A stretch of 64,000 nucleotides of DNA, taken from contig CAWAKK010000010.1 of assembly GCA_963782605.1 (NCBI GenBank), positions 62,001 through 126,000 of the forward strand, given 5' to 3'. Made by a program: the position numbers and the translations under genes. Origin of the DNA: JBDTSW01 sp963782605. Its GTDB lineage: Bacteria; Actinomycetota; Thermoleophilia; Solirubrobacterales; 70-9. Below are positions 24,190 through 32,346 of this stretch, one piece after another (the stretch's first letter is position 1; each line of letters starts with the position of its first letter). The notes beneath the pieces were generated by a model that saw only the letters and a program-made list of their open reading frames with translations, had not been told where the DNA came from and made no database searches.

Positions 24190-25072
24190 CGCTCAGCGTA
24201 ATCCCCTCCGCCTTGAGCTCCCTGGCCGCATGTTCGAGCCCCGCCTGGGGAAAGGTCACGAGCAGCTCGTAATCCTCGCCGCCGCCAGCCGCGAATTCGA
24301 TGGGTTCGCGACCGGCCGCCGCGGCAACCTCGGCGACCCCTTCGGCAACGGGAAGCTCGTCGGCGCCAACCTCAAGGCGCACGCCGCTGGCGGTCGCCAG
24401 GTGCGCAGCGTCGGCCCCCAAACCGTCGGAGATGTCGATCATCGCCGTCGCGCCCGCCGCAGCCAGCGCGCGACCGGCGACGATCTGAGGCTCCGGGGCG
24501 AGCTGGCGTTGCCGCAGGGCTTCCACTGTCTGCGGGTCGAGGTCATCCCCCAGCTCCGGGCACTCGAGCAGCAGGAGCCCGGCCGCCGCCCCTCCTAGCG
24601 CACCGGTCACGGCAGCGACGTCGCCCTCCCGCGCCCCTGAGCGAAGCACCAGCTTCCCTGCGCTCTCGGAGTGTCCGACGACCGTCACGGCCAGAGTCAA
24701 CACATCGGCCCTGGAGAGGTCCCCGCCCAACACCTCCACGCCGTGGCGACCGGCCACCTCGCCCATGCCGTCGACCAGCGCGAGGATCTCCTCGTCGGCG
24801 ACATCGTCGGGGATGCCCAGCTGCACGTAGGCCTCGCCAGGGGTCGCCCCCATGGCGGCCAGATCCGAGAGGGCCGCGGCCAGAGCCTTGTGCCCAATCG
24901 TCGGCGGTGGGAACGTCGAGCGCCGGAAGTGGACGTCCTCGATCGCCAGGTCCACCGAGGTCACGGTGGCGCCCGGCGGCACCGTGACGGCGGCGTCATC
25001 GCCACTCGCCACCTCGATGGATCCTGCGAGCGGCGAACGCTCGCCGGCAACGCGCCCGAGCCGTTCGCGCAT
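24053..25072 (-). CDS. thiL: Thiamine-monophosphate kinase
   Basis: 339 residues. It phosphorylates thiamine monophosphate to the diphosphate. Visible are GDDAAV at the N-terminus, TSVDLAIEDVHFRRSTFPP, GHKALAAALSDLAAMGATP, the G-G-D-L-S motif, and MIDISDGLGADAAHLA with GGGEDYELLVTFP near the C-terminus. The family normally ends shortly after G-G-F-D; here about 17 Arg/Pro-rich residues follow and overlap the FlgM-like gene by 137 bases on the other strand. It begins 28 bases after the PBP stop. Confidence 0.94.
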   Translation of the reverse strand: MRERLGRVAGERSPLAGSIEVASGDDAAVTVPPGATVTSVDLAIEDVHFRRSTFPPPTIGHKALAAALSDLAAMGATPGEAYVQLGIPDDVADEEILALVDGMGEVAGRHGVEVLGGDLSRADVLTLAVTVVGHSESAGKLVLRSGAREGDVAAVTGALGGAAAGLLLLECPELGDDLDPQTVEALRQRQLAPEPQIVAGRALAAAGATAMIDISDGLGADAAHLATASGVRLEVGADELPVAEGVAEVAAAAGREPIEFAAGGGEDYELLVTFPQAGLEHAARELKAEGITLSAIGRVAAGTGVALRRRNGDELEPGGFDQLRGRRRPHPRSDPGARA

Positions 25073-25100
25073 GAGTGCGATCAGCTCGAACTCCCCGGCG

Positions 25101-27182
25101 CTACTCGTCGTCGCCCCCGTCTACGGGATCGGCGCCGTCCTGGAGGTCGTCGTTGTTGTAGGCGCCGTCGTCGGCGGCGGCATCGTCTTCGCTGTCTTCC
25201 TCAACGTCCGGCGCAGGCACATAGACCGGATCCGGCTCAGGAGCCGAGGTTGCGTTCCCGCCGTAGAACGATGAGAGCTCAGGTGTCTCAGCCGGGATGT
25301 CGAAGGGTTCACATTCCGGATCGGCCGTGGACATGAACTCGTTCCAGGTGGGCGCGGAATAGGTGCCTCCGAAGGCGCTGGCGCCCATCGACTGACGCGC
25401 ATCCGGGTAACCAGACCAGACGGCGGTGGAGAGACGCTTGGAGTACCCCACGAACCACGTGTCGGTGTTGTCATCCGTCGTACCGGTCTTGCCGGCGATC
25501 GCGTCCCCGGTTAGGCAGTAGTTCGCGGCGGTTCCCGTCCCGCCGGTGATCACACCTTCGAGAATGTCCGTGACCAGGTAGGCCTCGCCTTCGCTCAGGA
25601 CTCGAGTAGCTGCATTTTCCTCCGGCTCATCGATCTCGCCGTTGGGAAACTCGACGCGGTCGATAGCCGTGGCGGGGCGGTGAACTCCGCCGCTGGCGAA
25701 GGTCGCGTACGCGCTGGACATGTCGAGCGGGGAGACGCCGGTCTCCAGTCCTCCGATTCCCTCGGCCGGGTATCCGTCGAGGGGGGACTCGATGCCGAGA
25801 TCAGCGGCCATCTCGGCGGTGTTCTCGGGGCCAACGTCGATGTTGAGCCCGGCGAAGACCACGTTGACGGAGCCCACGGTGGCGTCACGGAGACTCATCG
25901 TCCCCCCGCCGCTCGTATCGCCTGCGTTGTTGACTGTCCATGGTTCCGAGTACGCGCCCATCGAAAACGTTTGTGGACTCGAGCCGCTGTAGTAGGTCGA
26001 GTCCGGGTCGATGCCCTGGCTGATCGCGGTGGCCAGAACGAACGGCTTGTAGGAGGAACCTGGCTGGCGGTGTCCCTGGGCGGCCAGGTTGAACTGGCGG
26101 GAGGTGAAGTCTCCGGAGGAAGCCATGGCGATGATGTTTCCTGTCGCCACGTCCGTCGATACGAGCGCCTGCGAGGGGCCGCCGAGCCGTGCCGCACCGT
26201 TTTGGACGGCCTGCGTCGCCACCGACTGAAGTTCAGGGTTGATCGTGGTGTAGACGCGCAACCCGCCCTTGCGGACGGTGTTCACGCCGTACCGCTCGAT
26301 CAGATCCTGCTCCACGTAGTTGAAAAAGTACGGCTCGCGAATCGCCTCGTAGCGATACCCGCGCTCCAGGCCGAGATCGGCCTTGAGAGCGGTCCGCTCC
26401 TCGCGCAGCGAGAGGTAGCCCTGCTCGTACATCTTCCCGAGCACCTCGTTCCGACGCCTCTCAGCCGCCTTGGCGCTGTTGAACGGGTTGTACTCCGAGG
26501 GCGCCTGTGGCAGGCCGGCGAGCAGCGCCGCCTCCCACGTGTTGAGGTCGGAAACGTGCTTGTTGAAGTAGACCTGTGAGGCGGCCTCGACGCCCACGGC
26601 CGTGCGGCCGTTGTTGGTGCCGTAGGAGGCGGTGTTCAGGTACTGCTCGAGGATCCACTTCTTGGTCCGCTCGTCCTCGAGCTCATTGGCGAGCTTCGCC
26701 TCGATCAGCTTGCGTTCGATCGTGTCCTCTGGATCGGCGATGTAGAGGTTGCGCACGAGCTGCTGGGTGATGGTCGAACCGCCCTGCCTTACCTCGCCCG
26801 CTTCGGCGTTCTCGAGGGCGGCGCGGAAGACCGCCTCGATGTCCACGCCGTCGTGCTCGTAGAACTTCTCGTCCTCGATCGCGATCGTCGCCCGCCGCAG
26901 GCTCTTCGGGATCTCGTCGATGTCGACCTTCTCCCGGAGCGCGTCGGACTGGATCGCACCGAGCTGGCTGCCGTCGGCCGCGTAGACGAACGACGTCTCG
27001 CCCTCGTCGATGGGCTTCAGCTCGTCGAGCGACGGTGCAGAGGCGCGAACGTCGAGGGCCCAGATGCCGACGCCCGCCACACCGACGACGATGACCGCAA
27101 AAAGAACCCCAAAGCCCAGTGCGATCTTCCTCGCCGGAGACCCCTGCGAGCGACGACGTGTTCTGCGTGCTCGCGCAGTCAT
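25101..27182 (-). CDS. Class A penicillin-binding protein (GT51 transglycosylase + transpeptidase)
   Basis: 693 residues, one N-terminal membrane helix (IALGFGVLFAVIVVGVAGVG). The glycosyltransferase domain has IAIEDEKFYEHDGVD with the catalytic Glu, RQGGSTITQQLVRNLY, and the KKWILEQYLNTASYG segment. The transpeptidase has the active Ser in PGSSYKPF, a S-V-N triad element, and KTGTTDDNTDTWFVGY. It ends in a disordered Asp/Glu-rich tail of about 50 residues. It polymerises and cross-links peptidoglycan. It lies between mscS and thiL on the minus strand, with 53 and 28 bases to its neighbours. Confidence 0.95.
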   Translation of the reverse strand: MTARARRTRRRSQGSPARKIALGFGVLFAVIVVGVAGVGIWALDVRASAPSLDELKPIDEGETSFVYAADGSQLGAIQSDALREKVDIDEIPKSLRRATIAIEDEKFYEHDGVDIEAVFRAALENAEAGEVRQGGSTITQQLVRNLYIADPEDTIERKLIEAKLANELEDERTKKWILEQYLNTASYGTNNGRTAVGVEAASQVYFNKHVSDLNTWEAALLAGLPQAPSEYNPFNSAKAAERRRNEVLGKMYEQGYLSLREERTALKADLGLERGYRYEAIREPYFFNYVEQDLIERYGVNTVRKGGLRVYTTINPELQSVATQAVQNGAARLGGPSQALVSTDVATGNIIAMASSGDFTSRQFNLAAQGHRQPGSSYKPFVLATAISQGIDPDSTYYSGSSPQTFSMGAYSEPWTVNNAGDTSGGGTMSLRDATVGSVNVVFAGLNIDVGPENTAEMAADLGIESPLDGYPAEGIGGLETGVSPLDMSSAYATFASGGVHRPATAIDRVEFPNGEIDEPEENAATRVLSEGEAYLVTDILEGVITGGTGTAANYCLTGDAIAGKTGTTDDNTDTWFVGYSKRLSTAVWSGYPDARQSMGASAFGGTYSAPTWNEFMSTADPECEPFDIPAETPELSSFYGGNATSAPEPDPVYVPAPDVEEDSEDDAAADDGAYNNDDLQDGADPVDGGDDE

Positions 27183-27234
27183 AGGCTCTCAGAAAGGGTA
27201 GCGGGGGCAAGCCGCCTGCCAGGCAGGGTGGCTC

Positions 27235-28011
27235 TCAGGCCGCCTCGAGCAGCCCGGCGTCGCGTAGCGCCTTGTGAGCGTTTTCGCGCAGGGTCGCCTC
27301 CTCGCCCCCGAGCACGGTGCGGTCGGGATCGCTGATCCCGTGCACCTCGAGCCTGACTCCGTCCGTGGTCGTCTCGGCGACGTCGATCGAGCTCACCTCG
27401 AGCTCCTCGAGGGCCCTTCGCGCCTTCCCCAGGTTCGCGTCGGGCGGCAGCCAGATGGAGACGCTGGCCGGCGCCGAGCGATCGCCCGTGGAGCGATTGA
27501 AGATGATGCTGGAGACGAGCTTCTCGTTCGGGACGACCATGAGCCGGCCGTCGCCGGTGTCGACGAAGGTGTGCGAGAGGGTCACGTCGTCGACGCGCCC
27601 GGCCGCCTCCTCGAGCTCGATCGAATCGCCGATCCGGATCGGTTGGGTGATCGCGAGCATGATCCCCGCGAGCGGGTTCGCCAGCACCCGCTGTGCGGCG
27701 AAGCCGAGCACGAGGCCGATCACGGCGCTCGAGGCCAATAGCCCGGTGGCGAGCTTCTCAACCTTCTCGAACTGGCTCAACGCGAGTGCGAGCCCGATCA
27801 GCAGGATGGCGGCGAAGACCAGCCGGCGGATCAGGCGAAGGCGGGTCTGGGCCTTGCGCGAGACGCCGACCTCCATCGTCTCGACCGCATAGCGCCCCCC
27901 GCGACCCATCACGAACCTGTCGATGACATAGGCAAAGGCCACGGCGGCCAGCATCGTGATCACGGCCGTGACCCAGTCGCCGTTCTCCTGCCAGAAGGTG
28001 GCGTCGTTCAC
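27235..28011 (-). CDS. Small-conductance mechanosensitive channel (MscS family)
   Basis: 258 residues from GTG 28011. Helices are at about residues 10-30, 54-71 and 80-110. The last is the pore-lining TM3 with GLLASSAVIGLVLGFAAQ and VLANPLAGIMLAITQPI. The beta domain starts RIGDSIELEEAAGRVDDVTL and includes VVPNEKLVSSIIFN. The open frame extends to 28302, but that extension is antisense to the HAD gene and crosses a strong hairpin, so I rejected it. It is expected to release solutes under hypo-osmotic shock, fitting the trehalose genes nearby. Confidence 0.9.
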   Translation of the reverse strand: MNDATFWQENGDWVTAVITMLAAVAFAYVIDRFVMGRGGRYAVETMEVGVSRKAQTRLRLIRRLVFAAILLIGLALALSQFEKVEKLATGLLASSAVIGLVLGFAAQRVLANPLAGIMLAITQPIRIGDSIELEEAAGRVDDVTLSHTFVDTGDGRLMVVPNEKLVSSIIFNRSTGDRSAPASVSIWLPPDANLGKARRALEELEVSSIDVAETTTDGVRLEVHGISDPDRTVLGGEEATLRENAHKALRDAGLLEAA

Positions 28012-28044
28012 CTCTGCAGGGTTCGCCCCAAGGAGGGGAGGTTC

Positions 28045-28063
28045 CTGCCCTGTATGAGGGCAG
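28045..28063. other. Short hairpin between mscS and the terminator-like stem
   Basis: CTGCCC (28045-28050) and GGGCAG (28058-28063) form a 6-bp stem with a 7-base loop. It directly follows, on the minus strand, the T-run of the larger hairpin at 28064-28097 and lies about 35 bases before the mscS GTG. Together the two stems occupy most of the divergent intergenic region. Confidence 0.5.
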
Positions 28064-28097
28064 AAAAAAGGGGCGCAGCCGGGGACTGCTGCGCCCC
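28064..28097 (-). terminator. Intrinsic terminator-like hairpin upstream of mscS
   Basis: Read on the minus strand, a perfect 10-bp GC-rich stem (GGGGCGCAGC with GCTGCGCCCC, 28097-28088 and 28079-28070) with an 8-base loop is followed at once by six T (28069-28064). This is a textbook Rho-independent terminator. It lies upstream of mscS, not after a gene on that strand, so it would end antisense transcription from the HAD gene or act as an attenuator in a long mscS leader. On the plus strand it abuts the HAD ribosome-binding site AGAGG (28098-28102). Confidence 0.7.
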
Positions 28098-28104
28098 AGA
28101 GGAC

Positions 28105-28788
28105 ATGATGCCCTACATGGAGCACCTGAAACCGGCAAGTACGCCGAAAGGCACAGAGCTTGTCCTGCTCGATGCACTCGGCACAATCCTTGAGCTTGAG
28201 CCCCCGTGGGAGCACCTGGCGGCGGTGCTGGACGAGCCGGTGACCGATCGCCTCGTGGGTGCCGTCCGCGCCGAGATGTCCTACTACAAGGCGCACAGCC
28301 ACGAGGGTCGAGACCCGCGGTCGCTGGTCGAGCTGCGCGAGCGCTGCGCCGGGATCCTCACCGCGGAGTTAAGCCGCGAGGTGGATGTCGCGACGATGAT
28401 GGGCTCGATTCGCTTCCGTGCCTATCCCGACGCGCTGCCGGCGCTGGACGCTCTCCGCGCGCTCGGGCTGCGGCTGATCTGCGTCTCGAACTGGGACTGC
28501 TCGCTGCCGGACGTTCTCGAACGTTGCGGTATTCGCTCCCGGCTCGACGCCGTGGTGACATCCGCCGAGGCGCGCGCCCGCAAGCCCGACCCCGCCATCT
28601 TCGGGGTCGCGCTCGAGCTCGCCGGGGTCGAGGCCTCCGCGGCGCTCCACATCGGGGACACCCTCGAGGAGGACATCGCCGGCGCCCAGACTGCCGGCAT
28701 CGCAGCACTTCTGCTCGACCGCGACGGGGACGGTGACATCGCCTCGCTGGCCGAGATCGCGTCGCGACTTGACACGATGCCTGGGTGA
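28105..28788 (+). CDS. HAD superfamily hydrolase (REG-2/HDHD3-like)
   Basis: About 227 residues; ATGs at 28105, 28108 and 28117 are all in frame, and spacing from AGAGG favours 28108. Motif I is VLLDALGTILEL, the D-A-x-G-T form of HAD-IA hydrolases. Motif II is ICVSNWD, and motif III/IV are KPDPAIFGVAL and HIGDTLEEDIAGAQTAGI with the paired acids. It likely dephosphorylates a small metabolite; substrate unknown. Its last codons overlap the GTG of the CPBP protease (GTGA), so the two are coupled. Confidence 0.9.
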   Translation: MMPYMEHLKPASTPKGTELVLLDALGTILELEPPWEHLAAVLDEPVTDRLVGAVRAEMSYYKAHSHEGRDPRSLVELRERCAGILTAELSREVDVATMMGSIRFRAYPDALPALDALRALGLRLICVSNWDCSLPDVLERCGIRSRLDAVVTSAEARARKPDPAIFGVALELAGVEASAALHIGDTLEEDIAGAQTAGIAALLLDRDGDGDIASLAEIASRLDTMPG

Positions 28789-29558
28789 GCGAGCCGAATC
28801 ACCCGCCCCCGCCATCCCCGGGCCCGCCGAGCCGGCCGGAGCCCGAGCAGAGCTTGATGCAGAAGCTGCTTCACCCCGGGGGCCAGCGCCCGGTGTGGGC
28901 CGAATGGGGGCCCGAGGGCTCCGTGCTGGGGGTCGTGTTCGCCGTCTTCGGGATCATCGCCGGCGGTCTGCTCTTGGTGCCGTTCGTCGGCACCAGGGGA
29001 CTGGACGCGACCCTTGCGAACCAGCTTGTGCTCTCGCTCGCGTTCATCGGCGTGGCGTTCGGAATCGCCAGGCGGGGAGACATCTCGCTCCCCTTCCGCG
29101 AGCTCGGCATCCACCGACCGACCCGGCCCCACTGGATCGCGCTCACGGTCCAGGCGTTCGTGGTCGTCGTGGCTTTTGCCGTGATCTTCACTCGCTTCGC
29201 TCAGCCCGAGCAATCCGACGCCGCCGACCAGCTCGGCTTCAACGCGAGCGTCTTGGGCGCGATCGTGGCCGGTTTCGCGATCGTGATCGCCGCGCCGATC
29301 TGCGAGGAGATCTTCTTCCGCGGGCTGCTGTTCGGTGGCCTGCGGAAGCGGGTGCCCTTCATCGGCGCAGCTTTGATCTCGGGGCTTTTCTTCGGCGCCA
29401 TTCACCTGGCGACCGGCAACGTGGCCGCCACCGTCCAGCTCTCGTTCCTCGGCGTCGTGCTCGCGTGGCTCTACGAGCGGACCGGGTCGCTGTGGGCGCC
29501 AATTGCCCTCCACGGGGTCAACAACGCAATCGCCTTCACGCTCTTGGTCTCGACCTAG
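28785..29558 (+). CDS. CPBP family intramembrane metalloprotease
   Basis: 257 residues, GTG overlapping the HAD stop. A Pro-rich cytoplasmic N-terminus (residues 1-35) precedes about six membrane helices. The CPBP/Abi motifs are present: PICEEIFFRG with E174 and E175, FFGAIH with H207, and HGVNNAIAF near the C-terminus. Members include Rce1-like CAAX proteases and bacteriocin self-immunity proteins; substrates in actinobacteria are mostly unknown. It is placed directly upstream of a cell-wall L,D-transpeptidase gene, on the same strand, 58 bases away. Confidence 0.9.
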   Translation: MSEPNHPPPPSPGPPSRPEPEQSLMQKLLHPGGQRPVWAEWGPEGSVLGVVFAVFGIIAGGLLLVPFVGTRGLDATLANQLVLSLAFIGVAFGIARRGDISLPFRELGIHRPTRPHWIALTVQAFVVVVAFAVIFTRFAQPEQSDAADQLGFNASVLGAIVAGFAIVIAAPICEEIFFRGLLFGGLRKRVPFIGAALISGLFFGAIHLATGNVAATVQLSFLGVVLAWLYERTGSLWAPIALHGVNNAIAFTLLVST

Positions 29559-29616
29559 GCGGCTGGCGGATTTCACGGTCGCGTTCCCGTCACGTCCGCC
29601 GCCTGGGCATGGCACA

Positions 29617-30666
29617 ATGCCGCCGGTGGGACGGCTTCGGATTCTGATTGCGGCGGGGGGACTGGCGTTCGCTTTGGCGATTGGAGCGCCGGGCGCCGCG
29701 TCGGGGCAGGGCGAGAGCGATCCCGCCGAAGACGCCGGACCGCCCGCGCAGGCCGAACCTCCCGCCTCCGAAGCGCGCGGCCCCGATGCACAGGAGGACG
29801 CGAAGCTCCTGCTGCGCACCGAGGGCGACTCGGGTGGAACGGTTACGGTCGGCAACCGCGTCAGGCTGATTGGACGCCTGCGTCCGTTCGTCCCGGACCA
29901 GAGGATCCTCCTTCGCTACGGGCACCACGGCAAGGTGCTCAAACAGCGCCGCAAGAAGGTCAGGCAGATCGGCCACTCCAACGTGGGCATGGTCAAGATG
30001 AAGACGAAGAGCCTGATCCGCCCCGGGCGCTACAGGGCCGCCGCGATCAAGCAAGAGACGCCGGAGCAGAAGGGCGGCAAGGCCACGTCGGGCGCGTTCC
30101 GCACGACGTATCCCGACCTCGACCCCGGTCAGAACAACCCGAACGTTCGCCTCTTCAACAGGCTGCTGCGCCGCAAGAACTACTACGTGTCGACCGGCTC
30201 CGGGTACGGAGCGCCAACCGAGCGCGCCGTGATGGCCTTCCGCAAGGTCAATGGCATGCGGCGCACCTACAACGCAAGCCCCGACATCTTCCGCAAGCTC
30301 GCCGACAGCAAGGGGGGCTTCAACTTAAAGCGCCCGGGGCTGGGACGCCACGTCGAGGTCGACATCTCGCGCCAGGTCATGGTCCTCGCCGACCACCGCA
30401 GGGCGCAGCACATCTTCCATATCTCCTCGGGCGCGCCGTCGACGCCATCTGATCGAGGCACCTATCGCTTCTACAGGCGCCAGCCGGGCTACAACAGCCT
30501 CGGCATGTACTACTCGGTCTACTACAACCGTGGCGAGGCGATTCACGGCTACCACTCGGTGCCGCCGTACAACGCAAGCCACGGCTGCATCCGCAACCCC
30601 ATCCCGAACTCCCGGTGGATCTACAACTGGGTCTCGCTCGGGATGAACATCGCGGTCTACGACTAG
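29617..30666 (+). CDS. L,D-transpeptidase (YkuD) with peptidoglycan-binding-like domain, secreted
   Basis: 349 residues from ATG 29617. A signal peptide (LRILIAAGGLAFALAIGAPG) is followed by a disordered Pro/Glu/Asp segment and an Ig-like beta domain (GNRVRLIGRLRPFVPDQRI). A helical peptidoglycan-binding-like region with GYGAPTERAVMAFRKVNGM comes next. The YkuD domain ends with IHGYHSVPPYNASHGCIRNP, containing the conserved His and catalytic Cys of the S-H-G-C-I-R motif. It is predicted to form 3-3 peptidoglycan cross-links or attach proteins outside the membrane. Confidence 0.93.
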   Translation: MPPVGRLRILIAAGGLAFALAIGAPGAASGQGESDPAEDAGPPAQAEPPASEARGPDAQEDAKLLLRTEGDSGGTVTVGNRVRLIGRLRPFVPDQRILLRYGHHGKVLKQRRKKVRQIGHSNVGMVKMKTKSLIRPGRYRAAAIKQETPEQKGGKATSGAFRTTYPDLDPGQNNPNVRLFNRLLRRKNYYVSTGSGYGAPTERAVMAFRKVNGMRRTYNASPDIFRKLADSKGGFNLKRPGLGRHVEVDISRQVMVLADHRRAQHIFHISSGAPSTPSDRGTYRFYRRQPGYNSLGMYYSVYYNRGEAIHGYHSVPPYNASHGCIRNPIPNSRWIYNWVSLGMNIAVYD

Positions 30667-30707
30667 GGAGCGGCCTCACCGGCAGGCCGCCGGGCTAGGG
30701 TGAGCCG

Positions 30708-31274
30708 ATGCCCGATCTGGCCGCCGCACGCGAGACCCTGATTGCGGAGCTGCGCGAGCGCGCGCTCGTGATCGGGCGGGTGACGCTGTCGTCGGGTGCG
30801 GAGGCCGAGTACTACATCGACGCCCGCCGCGCGGTGCTGCATCCACGCGGGTTCCGCGCCGCCGGCGAGCTCGTCGCAGCAGCGGCGACGGACGCTGGAG
30901 CGGAGGCGGTCGGCGGCCCGACCATGGGTGCGATTCCCCTCGCCTGCGCGGCGATCGCGGTCCCCGGCGGGGAGGGCCTCGTCGGCTTCTTCGTCCGCGG
31001 TGAACGCAAGCAGTACGGGATGCAGCGGTGGGTCGAGGGACCGGTGGCCGAGGGAGCGAAGTGCCTCGTCGTCGAGGACACGGTCACGAGCGGCGGCTCG
31101 ACGGTCGAGGCAATCAAGCGGATCACCGAACAGGGCCTAGAGATCGTGGGAACGGTTTGCGTGGTGGACCGGCTTGCGGGCGGTGGGGATGCGATCAGGG
31201 AGGCCTCCGGCGCCCCCTTCCGCGCCCTGGCCACCATCGACGAGGTCTACCCCGAGCGACCCGACCGCGACTGA
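30708..31274 (+). CDS. pyrE: Orotate phosphoribosyltransferase
   Basis: 188 residues. It converts orotate and PRPP to OMP in pyrimidine synthesis. Family features are LSSGAEAEYYIDARR near the N-terminus, GGPTMGAIPLACA, FFVRGERKQYGMQRWVEGP, and the PRPP loop CLVVEDTVTSGGSTVEAI. Length is typical. It is followed by a convergent lipoprotein gene whose frame runs 137 bases into it. No other pyrimidine genes are adjacent. Confidence 0.95.
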   Translation: MPDLAAARETLIAELRERALVIGRVTLSSGAEAEYYIDARRAVLHPRGFRAAGELVAAAATDAGAEAVGGPTMGAIPLACAAIAVPGGEGLVGFFVRGERKQYGMQRWVEGPVAEGAKCLVVEDTVTSGGSTVEAIKRITEQGLEIVGTVCVVDRLAGGGDAIREASGAPFRALATIDEVYPERPDRD

Positions 31275-32027
31275 CCGCCACTGTCCGCTTCTTGTCGCGC
31301 TTCTTGTCGCCGTCCTGCTGGTTGCCGCCCTGCTCTTTGTTGCCGCCCTGCCTTTGTTGCCGCCCTGCTCTTTGTTGCCGCCCTGCTCTTTGTTGCCGCC
31401 CTGTCCCCCTTCGACCGGACGTGAGCGCAGCGTCTCGAGCGACTTCTTCGCGAGCTTCACGGCTGGCTGGGTGGGCTTGTCGGCATTGGCTGCGATCACG
31501 GCGGTGAAGTTCGCCACCTCGTCGCGTCGCAGCACGACGACCGTGACGTCCTGGCGCACCTTCGTGTCGCTGACCTTGCCGGTGGCGGTCACCTTGGCCC
31601 CGTCGTAACGGGCCTTGAACTTCTTCGGCTTGCCGGCCTTCAGGTCCTGGAACCCCTCCTCGGCCAGACCCTCGACCGTCTCGACCGCGAACTGGTTTGG
31701 GCTGAGCTCCAGAGCGTCTTCGGTGCGATCAGCGAAAACCGACACCGTGACGAGCTTGTCGGGCGAGCAGATGATCGTCGTCGAGCCGGCGCCGGCGCCA
31801 CGGGTGAGGCAATCTCCTCCCTGCCTCCATCCAGGCGGCACGCCGAGGCCGAATCCCTGAGCCCGGTCCTGGAGCACCGTCCAGCCCCGAGGCAGCTTCG
31901 GCACCTTCTCCACCTTCTCGGGCGGCGGGGGGGCCGGCGGCGGCAGCTGCTCCTCTCGCTCCCCGCAGCCGATCAGGGCCGATGCCAGCAGCGCGGCGCC
32001 GATCAACGTCACGCCGCCTCGCCTCAC
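31137..32027 (-). CDS. Secreted lipoprotein with slipped GGNKEQ repeat near the C-terminus
   Basis: 296 residues from GTG 32027. The lipobox is LLASALIGC, then a Pro-rich linker. The central domain (LPRGWTVLQDRAQGFGLGVPPGW, DCLTRG, TVSVFADRTEDALELSPNQF in parts) resembles PsbP/Mog1-like secreted domains of actinobacteria. It then enters 18-base repeats encoding GGNKEQ. One 17-base unit shifts the frame, after which the sequence becomes Arg/Ala/Thr-rich and continues antisense to pyrE. With the lost base restored, the repeat would continue as GGNKEQ, GGNQQDGDKKRDKKR. The native C-terminus is therefore uncertain. Confidence 0.65.
   Translation of the reverse strand: MRRGGVTLIGAALLASALIGCGEREEQLPPPAPPPPEKVEKVPKLPRGWTVLQDRAQGFGLGVPPGWRQGGDCLTRGAGAGSTTIICSPDKLVTVSVFADRTEDALELSPNQFAVETVEGLAEEGFQDLKAGKPKKFKARYDGAKVTATGKVSDTKVRQDVTVVVLRRDEVANFTAVIAANADKPTQPAVKLAKKSLETLRSRPVEGGQGGNKEQGGNKEQGGNKGRAATKSRAATSRTATRSATRSGQWRSVAVGSLGVDLVDGGQGAEGGAGGLPDRIPTARKPVHHANRSHDL
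31316..31401 (-). repeat. 18-bp tandem repeat with one 17-bp unit
   Basis: Units on the plus strand are a partial 15-base copy at 31316-31330, then 31331-31348 (18), 31349-31365 (17), 31366-31383 (18) and 31384-31401 (18). The unit is tgctctttgttgccgccc, encoding GGNKEQ on the minus strand; the 17-base copy has lost one base next to the run of c and t. The array lies inside the lipoprotein gene and switches its reading frame. Confidence 0.9.
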
Positions 32028-32195
32028 GGCCTCGATCGCTCCACCCGATAGACGCGAAGGTCCTTGCCGTCCGTGCCGGCGGTTTCGACCTCGGTCAAAC
32101 GCGCGACCGGATCCCCGGCCGCTGCCTGAGGTTCCTCGGGCACGGACATCGACCGCGAGGCTAGCGAGGCCGGCGGCCCGGCTCGCCACCACCAG

Positions 32196-32269
32196 CGCCC
32201 CGACCAGGATTCGAACCTGGGGCCTACTCCTTAGGAGGGAGTCGCTCTGTCCAGCTGAGCTATCGGGGC
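32196..32269 (-). tRNA. tRNA-Arg(CCU)
   Basis: A complete 74-base cloverleaf. The acceptor stem GCCCCGA pairs with TCGGGGC, the D stem GCTC pairs with GAGC, the anticodon stem ACTCC pairs with GGAGT around loop CTCCTAA, and the T arm is CCAGG-TTCGAAT-CCTGG. The anticodon CCT reads the AGG codon, giving arginine. The 3' CCA is not encoded. It lies between the lipoprotein start and the ATP-grasp stop, all on the minus strand. Confidence 0.97.
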
Positions 32270-32346
32270 TCGGGGCCAGCTTAGGGGCAAGTGGGCTGTG
32301 TGGCGCTCGAGTCCCGGCGGGCGGGACTGGCGCGCCAGGTTGTGGT

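Noticed and set aside
28012..28302. Upstream extension of mscS
   Set aside because: It is antisense to the HAD gene and crosses a perfect terminator-type hairpin, and its residues do not resemble MscS.
28064..28310. Possible structured ncRNA (SRP RNA, 6S or RNase P) ending at the mscS-side terminator
   Set aside because: I looked for the conserved cores of these RNAs on the minus strand and found none; the region is also coding for the HAD N-terminus on the other strand.
31316..31401. Possible CRISPR array
   Set aside because: The units are contiguous 18-base repeats without spacers and are in frame with a lipoprotein gene.
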